Positions 33,603-41,399 of a DNA stretch of 46,221 bases are shown here, piece by piece. The position numbers and the translations under genes were made by a program. Within the stretch, counting starts at the first letter, position 1. Each line of letters starts with the position of its first letter. The stretch is from Clostridium sp. GTDB lineage: Bacteria > Bacillota > Clostridia > Clostridiales > Clostridiaceae. A model generated the notes under the pieces. That model did no database searches and was not told the DNA's origin. It saw nothing but the letters and a program-made list of their open reading frames with translations. The stretch lies in assembly GCA_022785265.1 (NCBI GenBank), contig JALFQD010000409.1, forward strand, positions 1 through 46,221, given 5' to 3'.

Positions 33603-34186
33603 CTTGAAAACTCACGAAGCCCACACACATATTTACTGGTTTTTGGTACTAAATCGCGCAAATGCACATCTTTTAAAGTATAAGGTATTCTAATTAATGG
33701 AATATTATGTTCTTTCGCCCACTAATTTTTTCTATTATCTTTCTCTTTTCTTTGTATTAATCCTTCTTCCCCACCCCAACAATCTACAGATTTAAAATGT
33801 TGTTCACCATCATATTCAATTAAATAACTTAATCCACTTTCATCAAAAACCGCAAAATCAAATCTTCCTAAATGCGCAACCGCATATTCCTATTTAAAGC
33901 TTATATTATTATTAAATAAAATATCTCTAATCTTATTCTATCCTTTTGATATTGAAATAGGGCATATTCTTTCATTATCTGTTTGCTTTTGGATCAATAA
34001 TAATAAAGCTTCAATTGCAATATTATCACTGCTTATTTGCCCAGTTAAAGCTTTTTCAATTGCCGCAATCGCCAATTCTCTTGCTAACTCTTGATCTTTC
34101 TCATGAATTAACTTAATCTATTCAAATGTTTCCACATAAATCTTTCCTTGTTTATTTACTTTTACTGGATTAAACTCTTTTATCAT
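33584..34186 (-). CDS. Second PD-(D/E)XK-type homing-like endonuclease, TAG-recoded (200 aa)
   Basis: ATG 34186 (MIKEFNPVKVNKQGKIYVET) behind GGAGAAAGTCAAA; TGA 33584. Four TAGs as Gln (TFEQIKL, SKGQNKIRD, FKQEYAV, NRKNQWAKE). The C-terminal half matches endonuclease 1 in plan: GRFDFAVFDESGLSYLIEYD then GEQHF, WGGEEG, KDNRKNQWAKEHNIPLIRIPY. The active-site triplet is E-Y-D-G instead of E-Y-Q-G. The N-terminal 80 residues (helical, KDQELARELAIAAIEKAL) are extra and may bind DNA. Likely selfish homing enzyme or repair nuclease. Confidence 0.75.
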
Positions 34187-34256
34187 TTTGACTTTCTCCA
34201 AAAAATATTTTATAATTATATTATACAAAAAAAATAAAGGACTTACAAATTGTACA

Positions 34257-34547
34257 ATGACTGAACTTTATAATTTTAGTTTTGAATTTATGGAGCAAAG
34301 CTCCACAACAGGCGCAGAACAAAAAACGCCCCTCCTTTGCAATGGCATTGTTGCGGGAGCTGACTACGCGGACGCAGTAGCTAACATTGTCGGAACGTTC
34401 CGCTCCGACAAAAATAAAATCTCTAAACTTCTCGTTGAAGAAGTAGGTTCCTCGGCTGTTTTGATTGGCAACCCGAAACCCCTTTCGGAAGAGCAAAGCT
34501 CTTCCGAAAAACAGAATTCCCCAGAAGAAGAAACAATTAAAGAATAA
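34257..34547 (+). CDS. Small acidic protein, paralogue of the 35324 gene (96 aa)
   Basis: ATG 34257 (MTELYNFSFEFMEQSSTTGA); AAAGGA lies 16 nt upstream, so the start is less sure. The segment NGIVAGADYADAVANIVGTF parallels HGIVASTSYAEAMSQLEELY in the 35324 product. Acidic Ser/Glu tail. Three perfect hairpins lie inside the frame: GGAGC-AAA-GCTCC, TTGTCGGA..TCCGACAA and TTTCGGAAGAGC-AAA-GCTCTTCCGAAA. Unknown function. Confidence 0.6.
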   Translation: MTELYNFSFEFMEQSSTTGAEQKTPLLCNGIVAGADYADAVANIVGTFRSDKNKISKLLVEEVGSSAVLIGNPKPLSEEQSSSEKQNSPEEETIKE

Positions 34548-34555
34548 AAAAAAAT

Positions 34556-34580
34556 AAAGGGAAACATATGGTTTCCCTTT
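34556..34580 (+). terminator. Intrinsic terminator
   Basis: AAAGGGAAAC-ATATG-GTTTCCCTTT then TATTTTTA. Confidence 0.85.
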
Positions 34581-34601
34581 TATTTTTATTAAATTTTATA
34601 T

Positions 34602-34607
34602 TATAAT
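34602..34607 (+). promoter_or_regulatory. A/T-type promoter (-10) of the 34671 operon
   Basis: TATTTTTATTAAATTTTATAT then TATAATATATATA; no TTGACA. Confidence 0.7.
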
Positions 34608-34670
34608 ATATATATAAAGAAAAGAAAAAAGAAAGGTTTGCGGAATTATATTCCGCAAAGGAATATTTAA

Positions 34671-35090
34671 ATGATTACCTTTGTTACCAAAAACCCTCCT
34701 TTACAAGTTGAGTTCTCAGAACTTGACCCAACCGTAATTTTCATAGAGCCTAACTCCGCAAGAAACTTTTATTTTATGAAATTGTCAGAACACACTTTTG
34801 TCAATCTCTCAAATGGTTATTGCGGCTCTTGGAACCCCGATGATCTTGTAATTCCAGTAGATATAGATTGTCCCACTGACATCTTTGTTAATAAAACCGC
34901 CGACCGCACTTGTTTTTCTGACATAGGTTATGGAGAAACCTTTACCATTGATAATGCTTCTTTCCAAAGCTATTATATGAAAGTTAGCATCAAAAATGCA
35001 AATGCGGTCAACCTTATTAATGGCCAACTTTGTAATTTTGACTCTTGGCAGCCTATTCAAATTGCAGCAATCTTTTATGAGGTGTTGTGA
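34671..35090 (+). CDS. Unknown beta-rich protein (139 aa)
   Basis: MITFVTKNPPLQVEFSELDP; ends IQIAAIFYEVL. Alternating hydrophobic pattern, several Asn/Asp turns, no charge clusters. A hairpin TTTGCGGAAT-TAT-ATTCCGCAAA (34636-34659) precedes the site AAAGGAATATTTAA. Stop TGA lies in the hairpin TTGTGAGC-TGC-GCTCACAA (35086-35104). No family recognised. Confidence 0.65.
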   Translation: MITFVTKNPPLQVEFSELDPTVIFIEPNSARNFYFMKLSEHTFVNLSNGYCGSWNPDDLVIPVDIDCPTDIFVNKTADRTCFSDIGYGETFTIDNASFQSYYMKVSIKNANAVNLINGQLCNFDSWQPIQIAAIFYEVL

Positions 35091-35115
35091 GCTGCGCTCA
35101 CAATAATATAAAAAA

Positions 35116-35319
35116 ATGGAATTTTCAAAAATAATTGATTTCTTTGAATATCATGGTATAACATACCTTAAAATAAAACCCACCCATATCTACGAACGTG
35201 AAACCAGCGCAATATTTATGGCTAATACCATAAATCTTAAAACTCGTAAACCTGAATTTTTTGCTGATCACGAAATTGTAAACCCTGTAAACATCACATT
35301 CACACAAGGAGCTTTATAA
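35116..35319 (+). CDS. Unknown small protein (67 aa)
   Basis: MEFSKIIDFFEYHGITYLKI. The only ribosome site in reach is GAGGTG before the stop-codon hairpin of the previous gene; as at 33034 the hairpin separates it from the ATG. Beta-rich, no family recognised. Overlap-like spacing with the next gene (AGGAGC in its last codons). Confidence 0.6.
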   Translation: MEFSKIIDFFEYHGITYLKIKPTHIYERETSAIFMANTINLKTRKPEFFADHEIVNPVNITFTQGAL

Positions 35320-35323
35320 AACT

Positions 35324-35575
35324 ATGAAAACTTTTTTCTATACTGCTAAATACACTCTCAAAGACATAGAAGGTGACTATAAAGAATACACTGACCATGG
35401 TATAGTTGCGAGTACCAGCTATGCCGAAGCAATGTCTCAGCTCGAAGAACTTTATGACCCAGAAGATCTTTATGAACTTAAATTGTCGTCTCTCCGAGAT
35501 GGTGGCATAGTTTTTCTTCCAGAACTCCCTAATGTAAATCTTGAAGATGTAATAGTCGAAGCAAATATTTGTTGA
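35324..35575 (+). CDS. Small acidic protein, paralogue of the 34257 gene (83 aa)
   Basis: MKTFFYTAKYTLKDIEGDYK, then HGIVASTSYAEAMSQLEELY and DLYELKLSSLRDGGIVFLPE. Ribosome site AAGGAGC. Its TGA is paired in the hairpin that also holds the stop of the opposing membrane gene. Function unknown. Confidence 0.65.
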   Translation: MKTFFYTAKYTLKDIEGDYKEYTDHGIVASTSYAEAMSQLEELYDPEDLYELKLSSLRDGGIVFLPELPNVNLEDVIVEANIC

Positions 35576-35602
35576 ACTTTGGAGCTTTGCTCCAAAGCTC
35601 AA
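35572..35602. terminator. Shared hairpin holding both convergent stop codons
   Basis: TTGAACTTTGGAGC-TTT-GCTCCAAAGCTCAA. TGA of the plus gene (35573-35575) is in the left arm and TGA of the minus gene (35601-35599) in the right arm. Confidence 0.7.
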
Positions 35603-36207
35603 CTTCCAAGAGAAGAAAGTAAATTAACTCCTCGTATTGTCGTAGGTATCAAAAAACAACCTAATACATTACCAACTGCGGCAATTAGTAGCGCAAACAA
35701 CATTTCCGCACTAAAATGCGAAACTAATATTGCCGTCCAAAAGTAAAAAGAGTAAGCAATTGAATGCGTGAACCCGCAAACCAAAAATGCAAAAACATAC
35801 ATTATTGTTTCAAGCGCGGTTTCAGCTTTAACGCCCGCATAAACCAACACGCCGCAAAACATGCTGCGCACAAACACACTTAGCAATGAATCAACTTGCG
35901 CGCGCTCAACCGCAAGCGCAACCTCGGGCGAATCTATTTGCCACATTAATAAGGCTAGTAACGCCGCCATAAAAGTGCCAACAATGTTAAGCGCAAATAT
36001 TTTCCCCAATTCCATTGCTGCTTTTGGAGCCTTAACACCTTCTTCAATCATAAGTCCCGCTTTACCCGTTAGAAGGCGCAATCCGAACCTTTTAACCATA
36101 AGCAATCCAATAGCAAAAAGAATGAGACCGACATAATTGGGCGCGCACAGACTGGCCACGCACCCCAAAGCTATTACTACGCCAGCTAAAACTTCAAGCA
36201 AATACAT
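35599..36207 (-). CDS. Small FNT (formate/nitrite transporter)-like membrane channel (202 aa)
   Basis: Six hydrophobic helices in 202 residues (about 5-25, 27-46, 67-90, 108-128, 134-158, 170-190). FNT-like signatures: LGKIFALNIVGTFMAALLAL (N in helix 3), SMFCGVLVYAGVKAE, FLVCGFTHSIAYSFYF (compare GF-x-HSIANMF) and AAVGNVLGCFLIP (compare GN-x-x-GG). FNT channels pass small monovalent anions as pentamers and are usually about 270 aa, so this is a short form. No TAG codons. Own consensus promoter and antisense to its neighbours, like a moron gene. The His of HSIA is kept; the second Gly of GG is Cys. Confidence 0.65.
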   Translation of the reverse strand: MYLLEVLAGVVIALGCVASLCAPNYVGLILFAIGLLMVKRFGLRLLTGKAGLMIEEGVKAPKAAMELGKIFALNIVGTFMAALLALLMWQIDSPEVALAVERAQVDSLLSVFVRSMFCGVLVYAGVKAETALETIMYVFAFLVCGFTHSIAYSFYFWTAILVSHFSAEMLFALLIAAVGNVLGCFLIPTTIRGVNLLSSLGS

Positions 36208-36245
36208 TAACTACTTTTACCCCCACGACAAGATTTTATATATTT

Positions 36246-36274
36246 ATTATAGCAAAAAATTTTGTTTCCGTCAA
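36246..36274 (-). promoter_or_regulatory. Promoter of the FNT-like gene
   Basis: Minus-strand TTGACG (36274-36269), 17 nt, TATAAT (36251-36246). Early-type promoter within a region otherwise served by A/T-type promoters. Confidence 0.85.
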
Positions 36275-36295
36275 GAAAAAGAAAGGAGTGCCGAA

Positions 36296-36622
36296 ATGAT
36301 TAAACTAATACCTGCGGCAATGTCCGCAAAGCTCACCCTGCGCAAGCGCAATAAAAAATTTAATCAAACAAGAAAAGACGCAATAAAAGCTATTAAAAAC
36401 GCAATAAATAATGGAAAATACTCTACTATTATATGGATTCCCGATGATTGGACTAACGAAGATTTTCTTCTCTTTTGGACTTACTTTACCGATCAAGGCT
36501 ATATTCTCGAAAAAGACTGTTGGACAGATCCCGCAATAGTCGTCAAAAAATACCAAAAATATTCTTTTTCCTCTCTCATTATATCATGGAACATAGATAA
36601 AAAGGAGAATCAAAATGCCTGA
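36296..36622 (+). CDS. Unknown protein, tandem paralogue 1 (108 aa)
   Basis: MIKLIPAAMSAKLTLRKRNK; basic N-terminus, then AIKAIKNAINNGKYSTIIWI, PDDWTNEDFLLFWTYFTDQG and IISWNIDKK. Shares the frame I..AI.NG.Y and P..W..E.L..FW.YF.D.GY with the next gene. Ribosome site AAAGGAGTGCCGAA. Function unknown. Confidence 0.65.
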   Translation: MIKLIPAAMSAKLTLRKRNKKFNQTRKDAIKAIKNAINNGKYSTIIWIPDDWTNEDFLLFWTYFTDQGYILEKDCWTDPAIVVKKYQKYSFSSLIISWNIDKKENQNA

Positions 36623-36923
36623 ACTGATAGATGCTAAAACTGCCGCTAAAAACACTGCGGCTGTGCGTAATCGCGCCTGTAACGTACTTAAAACTCGCAT
36701 AATTAATAAGATCAATGCCGCAATTGCTAATGGAGAATACTATACATACGAAAATTTACCGAACTATTGGACCGTAGAAGAGCTTGAATCTTTCTGGCAC
36801 TATTTTTCAGATAAAGGTTATAAACTTTCCATTGCCGGAATCCGCGATCTTACCAAAGCTTCAGAATTTTTCATTACTCACGATTACCTTGATATTACCA
36901 TTTCTTGGGGTGATGCTTCTTGA
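36615..36923 (+). CDS. Unknown protein, tandem paralogue 2 (102 aa)
   Basis: MPELIDAKTAAKNTAAVRNR, then NKINAAIANGEYYTYENLPN, YWTVEELESFWHYFSDKGY and ITISWGDAS. Overlaps the upstream gene by 8 nt. Clear paralogue of the preceding product; probably tandem duplication. Confidence 0.65.
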   Translation: MPELIDAKTAAKNTAAVRNRACNVLKTRIINKINAAIANGEYYTYENLPNYWTVEELESFWHYFSDKGYKLSIAGIRDLTKASEFFITHDYLDITISWGDAS

Positions 36924-37156
36924 CATTCCAAGAGGCAACAAAAAGTGTGGAAAACGCTTTGACCTGCGCTCGTGAGATGGATCAAGCAGAATACCCTTTA
37001 ATGCCAATGGCACTTGGCCCTCAATTTGCCGAAGGGTCAGAAGCACTTACACAACTGTTACTATGGCTGCGGCAACGTGGCTGTACCTATCGACGCGAGG
37101 AGTTCTTCTCACCGTTTGCAAATGAGAATAGAATAATATATAATATTAGACAATAA
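36920..37156 (+). CDS. Unknown protein, coupled third gene (78 aa)
   Basis: Starts at TTG 36920, overlapping the upstream TGA (TTGA), with GGGGTGAT 6 nt upstream. MTFQEATKSVENALTCARE; LTQLLLWLRQRGCTYRREEF is similar in plan to the FW.YF.D.GY region of the two genes before it, so it may be a degenerate third copy. Confidence 0.55.
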   Translation: MTFQEATKSVENALTCAREMDQAEYPLMPMALGPQFAEGSEALTQLLLWLRQRGCTYRREEFFSPFANENRIIYNIRQ

Positions 37157-37209
37157 TAAAAAAATTATATATAATATTATATATATTATGTAACAATAAG
37201 TTGGTAAAT

Positions 37210-37464
37210 ATGAATAAACGTAAAAAACTTTATCAAAAATGGATACTCTTGAAAATGGCGTTTTGGGGGTGCACGGTCGGTATGTCTGCCGCAGTATTCG
37301 TCATCCCCACCATTGCCGTACTTTTTAGCATTGCGGCCGCTTGGTTTCTCCTTATTATACCACTTTGCGCAATTATTGCAATAAGTTTCTATTGTTTGCG
37401 CGAAAACCATGTAGTAGAAAAACTTAAAGAAGTAGAATTTGATTTGAATTACTTGCGGCGATAA
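37210..37464 (+). CDS. Small two-helix membrane protein (84 aa)
   Basis: MNKRKKLYQKWILLKMAFWG; helices about 14-38 and 40-62 (FLLIIPLCAIIAISFYCL), then a charged tail (ENHVVEKLKEVEFDLNYLRR). Basic N-terminus suggests N-in. Weak ribosome site. The TAA lies in the loop of TTACTTGCGG/CCGCAAGTAA (37451-37480). Could be a holin by size and two helices, but no lysin is nearby, so not called. Confidence 0.55.
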   Translation: MNKRKKLYQKWILLKMAFWGCTVGMSAAVFVIPTIAVLFSIAAAWFLLIIPLCAIIAISFYCLRENHVVEKLKEVEFDLNYLRR

Positions 37465-37504
37465 GCTCCCGCAAGTAATTCTTCTTTTATTTTTTATAAA
37501 AAAT

Positions 37505-37525
37505 ATAGTATTATATATACATAAA
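37505..37525 (+). promoter_or_regulatory. A/T-type promoter
   Basis: TTTTTTATAAAAAATAT, then TATTATATATACA; same pattern as the other promoters of this region. Confidence 0.65.
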
Positions 37526-37546
37526 GAAAAAAGGAGAAAAGATGTA

Positions 37547-37852
37547 ATGATTTACAAGACTATGGACACCCCCGTTATAGACTTCAATGATCTCGCTTGC
37601 GCTTATCAGGAAGAGTTTGACGAAGAGCTTCGTGTTGAAGATCTCTTTGTTAACTTGAACGGCGAACCCCTTGATTACATCGATACTTTTGGAGCTTACC
37701 GCTTTTTCCTTGACACCAATCGTGATAAGCCTTGGGTAACTCCGACCGTAGAAAAGGCCAGTATAGTAATATATGAATACTTTAATGTACCCAAGACTTG
37801 TACTAACGTTCTGATAGATTTTTCTTGCGTTAGCGTTAAGTATTTTGATTAA
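37547..37852 (+). CDS. Unknown acidic protein (101 aa)
   Basis: MIYKTMDTPVIDFNDLACAY; acidic N-half (QEEFDEELRVEDLFVNLNG), then a compact C-half with SIVIYEYFNVPKTCTNVL. Ribosome site AAAGGAGAAAAGATGTA. First gene of the operon that includes the 37868 and 38602 genes. No family recognised. Confidence 0.65.
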   Translation: MIYKTMDTPVIDFNDLACAYQEEFDEELRVEDLFVNLNGEPLDYIDTFGAYRFFLDTNRDKPWVTPTVEKASIVIYEYFNVPKTCTNVLIDFSCVSVKYFD

Positions 37853-37867
37853 GGAGTTGATAAAATT

Positions 37868-38605
37868 ATGAGTGCATTAGTAGCAAAATCTTACCAAGAC
37901 TTAGAGCAGATTTGTGAACCTTACACTGTCAATGGCCGTATGTATGTAAAGGTTCGTACCAAGAGTGGAACAGAAAAACAGGTGCGGGCTTATTCTGAAA
38001 AAGAGTTTATGCGCTTGTGGGGTGACACCGCACCCCAGGTACAAAGCTCCACGACAACAAAGCCTCTTAAAGAAGTTCTTGGTTTTACCAAGGGTTACAT
38101 CACCATTTTTGCCGGAGACACCTATGCCGCGCTTGAATGGTTCCGCATGAGTATTGCGCGATTCCATAAACTCTTTGGTTGGTACATCGCATCAACCGAT
38201 GAATTGCCGCAAGATTTACCTCCTTGCGTTGAACCTAAACAACTCCTCTGGGCAAAAGTGGCTAAAGATGATAATACGCTTTTGCCGGATTCAGCAGTGC
38301 TTGCCGCGGTCAATGAGTTGATTTATCCGCCCTCTACTTCGCAGTTTGTTGGTAAAGAGGGCGAGCGTATTGAGCGCACTCTTGTTGTAAAGCGTGTAAT
38401 ACCTCTTGAAAGCAATTACTCTCCTAGCACTATGCATATTATGGTTGATGAGGAGGGTAATGAGTTCGTTTGGGTTACAAGTGTGCGAACCCTGGAACAG
38501 GGCATGATATATAATGTGCGCGGCACTATTAAGGCGCATAAGGTTTACCAAAATACGCGACAAAACTACCTTATTCGATGCTATGTAACGGAGGTTCCCG
38601 CATGA
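37868..38605 (+). CDS. Conserved phage protein of unknown function (245 aa)
   Basis: MSALVAKSYQDLEQICEPYT, NGRMYVKVRTKSGTEKQVRAYSE, then GFTKGYITIFAGDTYAALEW, GWYIASTDELPQDLP and, in the C-half, HIMVDEEGNEFVWVTSVRTL plus GTIKAHKVY. I recall close relatives in other Firmicutes gut phages, always uncharacterised. Two-part layout, with a beta-rich C-terminal part that could be an OB-type fold binding nucleic acid. Site AAGGAGTTGATAAAATT. Confidence 0.65.
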   Translation: MSALVAKSYQDLEQICEPYTVNGRMYVKVRTKSGTEKQVRAYSEKEFMRLWGDTAPQVQSSTTTKPLKEVLGFTKGYITIFAGDTYAALEWFRMSIARFHKLFGWYIASTDELPQDLPPCVEPKQLLWAKVAKDDNTLLPDSAVLAAVNELIYPPSTSQFVGKEGERIERTLVVKRVIPLESNYSPSTMHIMVDEEGNEFVWVTSVRTLEQGMIYNVRGTIKAHKVYQNTRQNYLIRCYVTEVPA

Positions 38606-38994
38606 TAATAATAACAATCCTTTATTCAATAATTCTCGTATTTTGCATAGCGCAACACATTCAAGGTTTTCCTTGCTCTTGGAACATAACATTTCCCATG
38701 CTTACCGCTTGCTGCATTGCAATATATGGCAGCGCTGAAGATATGTATTATGAAGATTTGTGCAAACTTTGTGTTGGTAAAACAGATCAGATGCCGCAAA
38801 TGCGCTATTATCTTACTGAACCTAGCTTGTTTTATGGTTGGCTTCTGTTTAGTTGGATAGTTTACGTTGTAACGCCATGGGCATCGCAACATTGGTGGTC
38901 CATATATATTTCGGCTTTTATAGTAATACTATATTCAATATATAGTCGATTACTTGAACAGAAGATAGCACTTGAAAATCTTTACAATAAATGA
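38602..38994 (+). CDS. Four-helix membrane protein (130 aa)
   Basis: ATG 38602 overlaps the upstream stop (ATGA), site GGAGG. MIIITILYSIILVFCIAQHI and three more hydrophobic segments (about 27-45, 75-92, 95-120), ending LEQKIALENLYNK inside the cell. The upstream ATG at 38578 lacks a ribosome site. Co-translated with the 245-aa protein. Function unknown. Confidence 0.6.
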   Translation: MIIITILYSIILVFCIAQHIQGFPCSWNITFPMLTACCIAIYGSAEDMYYEDLCKLCVGKTDQMPQMRYYLTEPSLFYGWLLFSWIVYVVTPWASQHWWSIYISAFIVILYSIYSRLLEQKIALENLYNK

Positions 38995-39033
38995 TATAAT
39001 AAATATATAAAATTAATAGAAAGGTGCAAGGTC

Positions 39034-39279
39034 ATGAAATTTCATGTTGATGCCCCGTGGACTCGGGACTGCCCCATTGAAACCGTTGCTTGGAATTTAA
39101 ATATAATGAGAGAGCAGCTTATCGAAGATTTGATAGATGCCCTCGCGGCTGAACCCAATTGGGAAGATTTTGATGTGCAGTGCCAGTGTTATGATAAAGT
39201 TGGTATAGACAGTGATACTCTTACTCCCGCCGAGGAAGAGTATATTGTACATGAAGTTATGAGTCGCTGCAACTATTAA
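39034..39279 (+). CDS. Unknown small acidic protein (81 aa)
   Basis: MKFHVDAPWTRDCPIETVAW with EQLIEDLIDALAAEPNWEDF and TLTPAEEEYIVHEVMSRCNY. Own A/T-type promoter (GATATAATAAATATA near 38994) and site AGAAAGGTGC. Highly acidic helical protein, 'W' spaced near both ends; no family recognised. Confidence 0.65.
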   Translation: MKFHVDAPWTRDCPIETVAWNLNIMREQLIEDLIDALAAEPNWEDFDVQCQCYDKVGIDSDTLTPAEEEYIVHEVMSRCNY

Positions 39280-39477
39280 TTTTATTTTATATAGATTATT
39301 GTTGGGTCGTGTGATTATTTCTTCTAGGTCAATGCGCTCCAACACATCCGTTTAATAATTTATATATAGAAGAAGAAGAAAGGGCAGGGTCTTAGCGCCA
39401 TTGCTCTTTTTTTATTTTTATTAAAAAATATTGTATAATATATATATAAAGTAAGTAAGAAAAGGAAGTAATAAAAA
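39280..39477 (+). other. Short non-coding stretch, terminator and promoter
   Basis: Terminator-like AGGGCA...TGCTCT followed by T7 (about 39379-39411), then the A/T-type promoter TTTTTATTAAAAAATATTG with TATAATATATATA (39434-39446) for the 616-aa gene. Confidence 0.6.
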
Positions 39478-41328
39478 ATGCTGTTCAATAAGCTTTCCGA
39501 CTATCAAAAAGATATGATTTCTAATTATATTAACATGTATGCTGATTGTCCCAATGGACAGCATGAAGCCTCCCTTGAACATATTTTGCGCTTTTGGGAT
39601 GAAGCGAAGTCTGATTATCTTTGGGATTTGATGGGGCATAATTTCATTCTTGAAAAGAAGATAAACTATACCAAGAATGCTACTCTTATGACCGAGAACA
39701 TTTCCGATGTTCTTAAAACGGAAGGTCTTCAGTTTGAATTAGAATATCTTAATAGGATTCTTCGTCCTTTACGTTCAAACATAAATTGGTTTGGTGGAGC
39801 TCGTAATGACCACGAACAGTATATGATAACTCTTTATTATGCGCTTGAGAAGTTGATGGATCCTGTAACTCTGGCCGCAAACTTCTATGATGGTGTATCC
39901 CTCAAGATACCTAATCCAAAAGATGAAAAGCATCCCATTCCTTTGAATCAGGGTTGTAAGATTGCGCGAGTTCTTGGTAAAATTGCTGATGCCTATGACC
40001 TTGATGGCTATGAGGATTTTCGTCTTGCGCATTCCCGCGTACTTAATGATAAAAAAGTCTCTGGTACTTTGTGTCTTTCCATACATCCTATGGATTATAT
40101 GACCATGAGTGATAATGAGAGCGGCTGGGAAAGTTGCATGAATTGGAAAAATAATGGCTGTTATCGCCAGGGAACCGTAGAAATGATGAATAGCCCCATG
40201 GTTGTAGTTGGCTATCTTAAGGCCAAGAACGATATGGATGTTGACAGTCAGCATCAGTGGAATAATAAGCGTTGGCGTTGTCTTTTTCTGGTAACTGCGG
40301 ATTTTATTACCAGCATTATGGCTTACCCTTATTCGCATGAAGAGCTGACTGTGGCTTGCGTTGATTGGCTGCGCGATCTGGCTATGGAAAACCTTGGTTG
40401 GAGATATGATGATGAAAAACCTCTCACCTATAAGTCTCAGCACATAGATGTCGTACGTTCTGATGGTAAAATAACTGTTATCACTAAGGGTGATTGGTAT
40501 GACCATGTTGGACTTACCCTTGGCGGCGAAGATGTTACTGAAGATGAAGTATATCGTTATATTGAGAGGAATCCCGACACTTGTGACGCAAAGATAGCAC
40601 GGTTCTGCTTTGAAACTTATTTGATGTATAATGATTTTGGCCGCACCGATCATTATGCTTATCTTAACACTGCGGGCATTCTTACCGATTATGATGCAAT
40701 TATTAAATGCGTCGGTGGACTAAATAAATATGGTCCTATTCAGAATCATGTTTATTATTCTGGCAAGTCTGAATGCATGAATTGTGGAGAAACTGGAGTA
40801 GATTTTGACGATGAGGGTCTGCTTTGCTGTACTAATTGTGACAGCTCTGTAACTTGTGATAGCTGTGGTGAACGTATACCTCAAGGCGAGGCCTATAATG
40901 TTGATGACGTATTTTATTGTGAAACTTGTTACTATGAGAACGTTAGTGAGTGTGAGGTTTGTGGTGCAGAACATCATAATAATGATTTGAAAAATATTAA
41001 CTTCATTCCAAAATGCATATATGACGTTCTTAGAGAAGAAAATCGTGGAGGACATGGATATTACGGTCGGTGTTGGTTGAATAATCACATTGCTAATGAA
41101 ATGACTTTTTGTGAAGATTGTGCCGACGAACTTAAAGAGATTATAGGGTATGAAGAAATTGAAAGTGACTATAAACTTTTCATGCCTTATAATGATGAAA
41201 TTCTTGAAAGAATGGCCCACAATCGCACTACCTCTTATCTTTCCGATTGTATCAAAAGATATAGAGATAGTATTCAGGAAGATCTTTCTGAAGAAGCAAT
41301 ACGCGAAAATCTTGCCCCCACTTTTTAA
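39478..41328 (+). CDS. Large zinc-ribbon protein of unknown function (616 aa)
   Basis: Largest plus-strand gene. MLFNKLSDYQKDMISNYINM. The N-terminal 420 residues are alpha/beta with ESGWESCMNWKNNGCYRQGT (around 220-240) and WRCLFLVTADFITSIMAYPY. Residues about 430-545 hold several zinc ribbons: CMNCGETGVDFDDEGLLCC, CDSCGERIPQGEAYNVDDV, CETCYYENVSECEVCG, CEDCADEL. This pattern recalls phage proteins related to the PcfJ-like group by layout, not by proof. Own promoter, no TAG. Possibly a nucleic-acid-binding scaffold. Confidence 0.7.
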   Translation: MLFNKLSDYQKDMISNYINMYADCPNGQHEASLEHILRFWDEAKSDYLWDLMGHNFILEKKINYTKNATLMTENISDVLKTEGLQFELEYLNRILRPLRSNINWFGGARNDHEQYMITLYYALEKLMDPVTLAANFYDGVSLKIPNPKDEKHPIPLNQGCKIARVLGKIADAYDLDGYEDFRLAHSRVLNDKKVSGTLCLSIHPMDYMTMSDNESGWESCMNWKNNGCYRQGTVEMMNSPMVVVGYLKAKNDMDVDSQHQWNNKRWRCLFLVTADFITSIMAYPYSHEELTVACVDWLRDLAMENLGWRYDDEKPLTYKSQHIDVVRSDGKITVITKGDWYDHVGLTLGGEDVTEDEVYRYIERNPDTCDAKIARFCFETYLMYNDFGRTDHYAYLNTAGILTDYDAIIKCVGGLNKYGPIQNHVYYSGKSECMNCGETGVDFDDEGLLCCTNCDSSVTCDSCGERIPQGEAYNVDDVFYCETCYYENVSECEVCGAEHHNNDLKNINFIPKCIYDVLREENRGGHGYYGRCWLNNHIANEMTFCEDCADELKEIIGYEEIESDYKLFMPYNDEILERMAHNRTTSYLSDCIKRYRDSIQEDLSEEAIRENLAPTF

Positions 41329-41334
41329 AGATTT

Positions 41335-41375
41335 TTTGATTTTAAATAAAAAAAATAGTATTATATATATACAAA
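41335..41375 (+). promoter_or_regulatory. A/T-type promoter of wHTH copy 3
   Basis: TTTTGATTTTAAATAAAAAAA then TAGTATTATATATATACA, directly after the 616-aa gene. Confidence 0.6.
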
Positions 41376-41399
41376 ATAAAGGAAACAAGAAAGGAAAAA

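Noticed and set aside
1716-34186. TGA also reassigned
   Set aside because: TGA ends many genes on both strands in clean overlaps (e.g. 38605, 36923, 13257, 33584); no gene needs TGA as sense.
37210-37464. Two-helix 84-aa protein as holin
   Set aside because: No endolysin or lysis cassette nearby and the gene is in the plus-strand non-late region; left as membrane protein.
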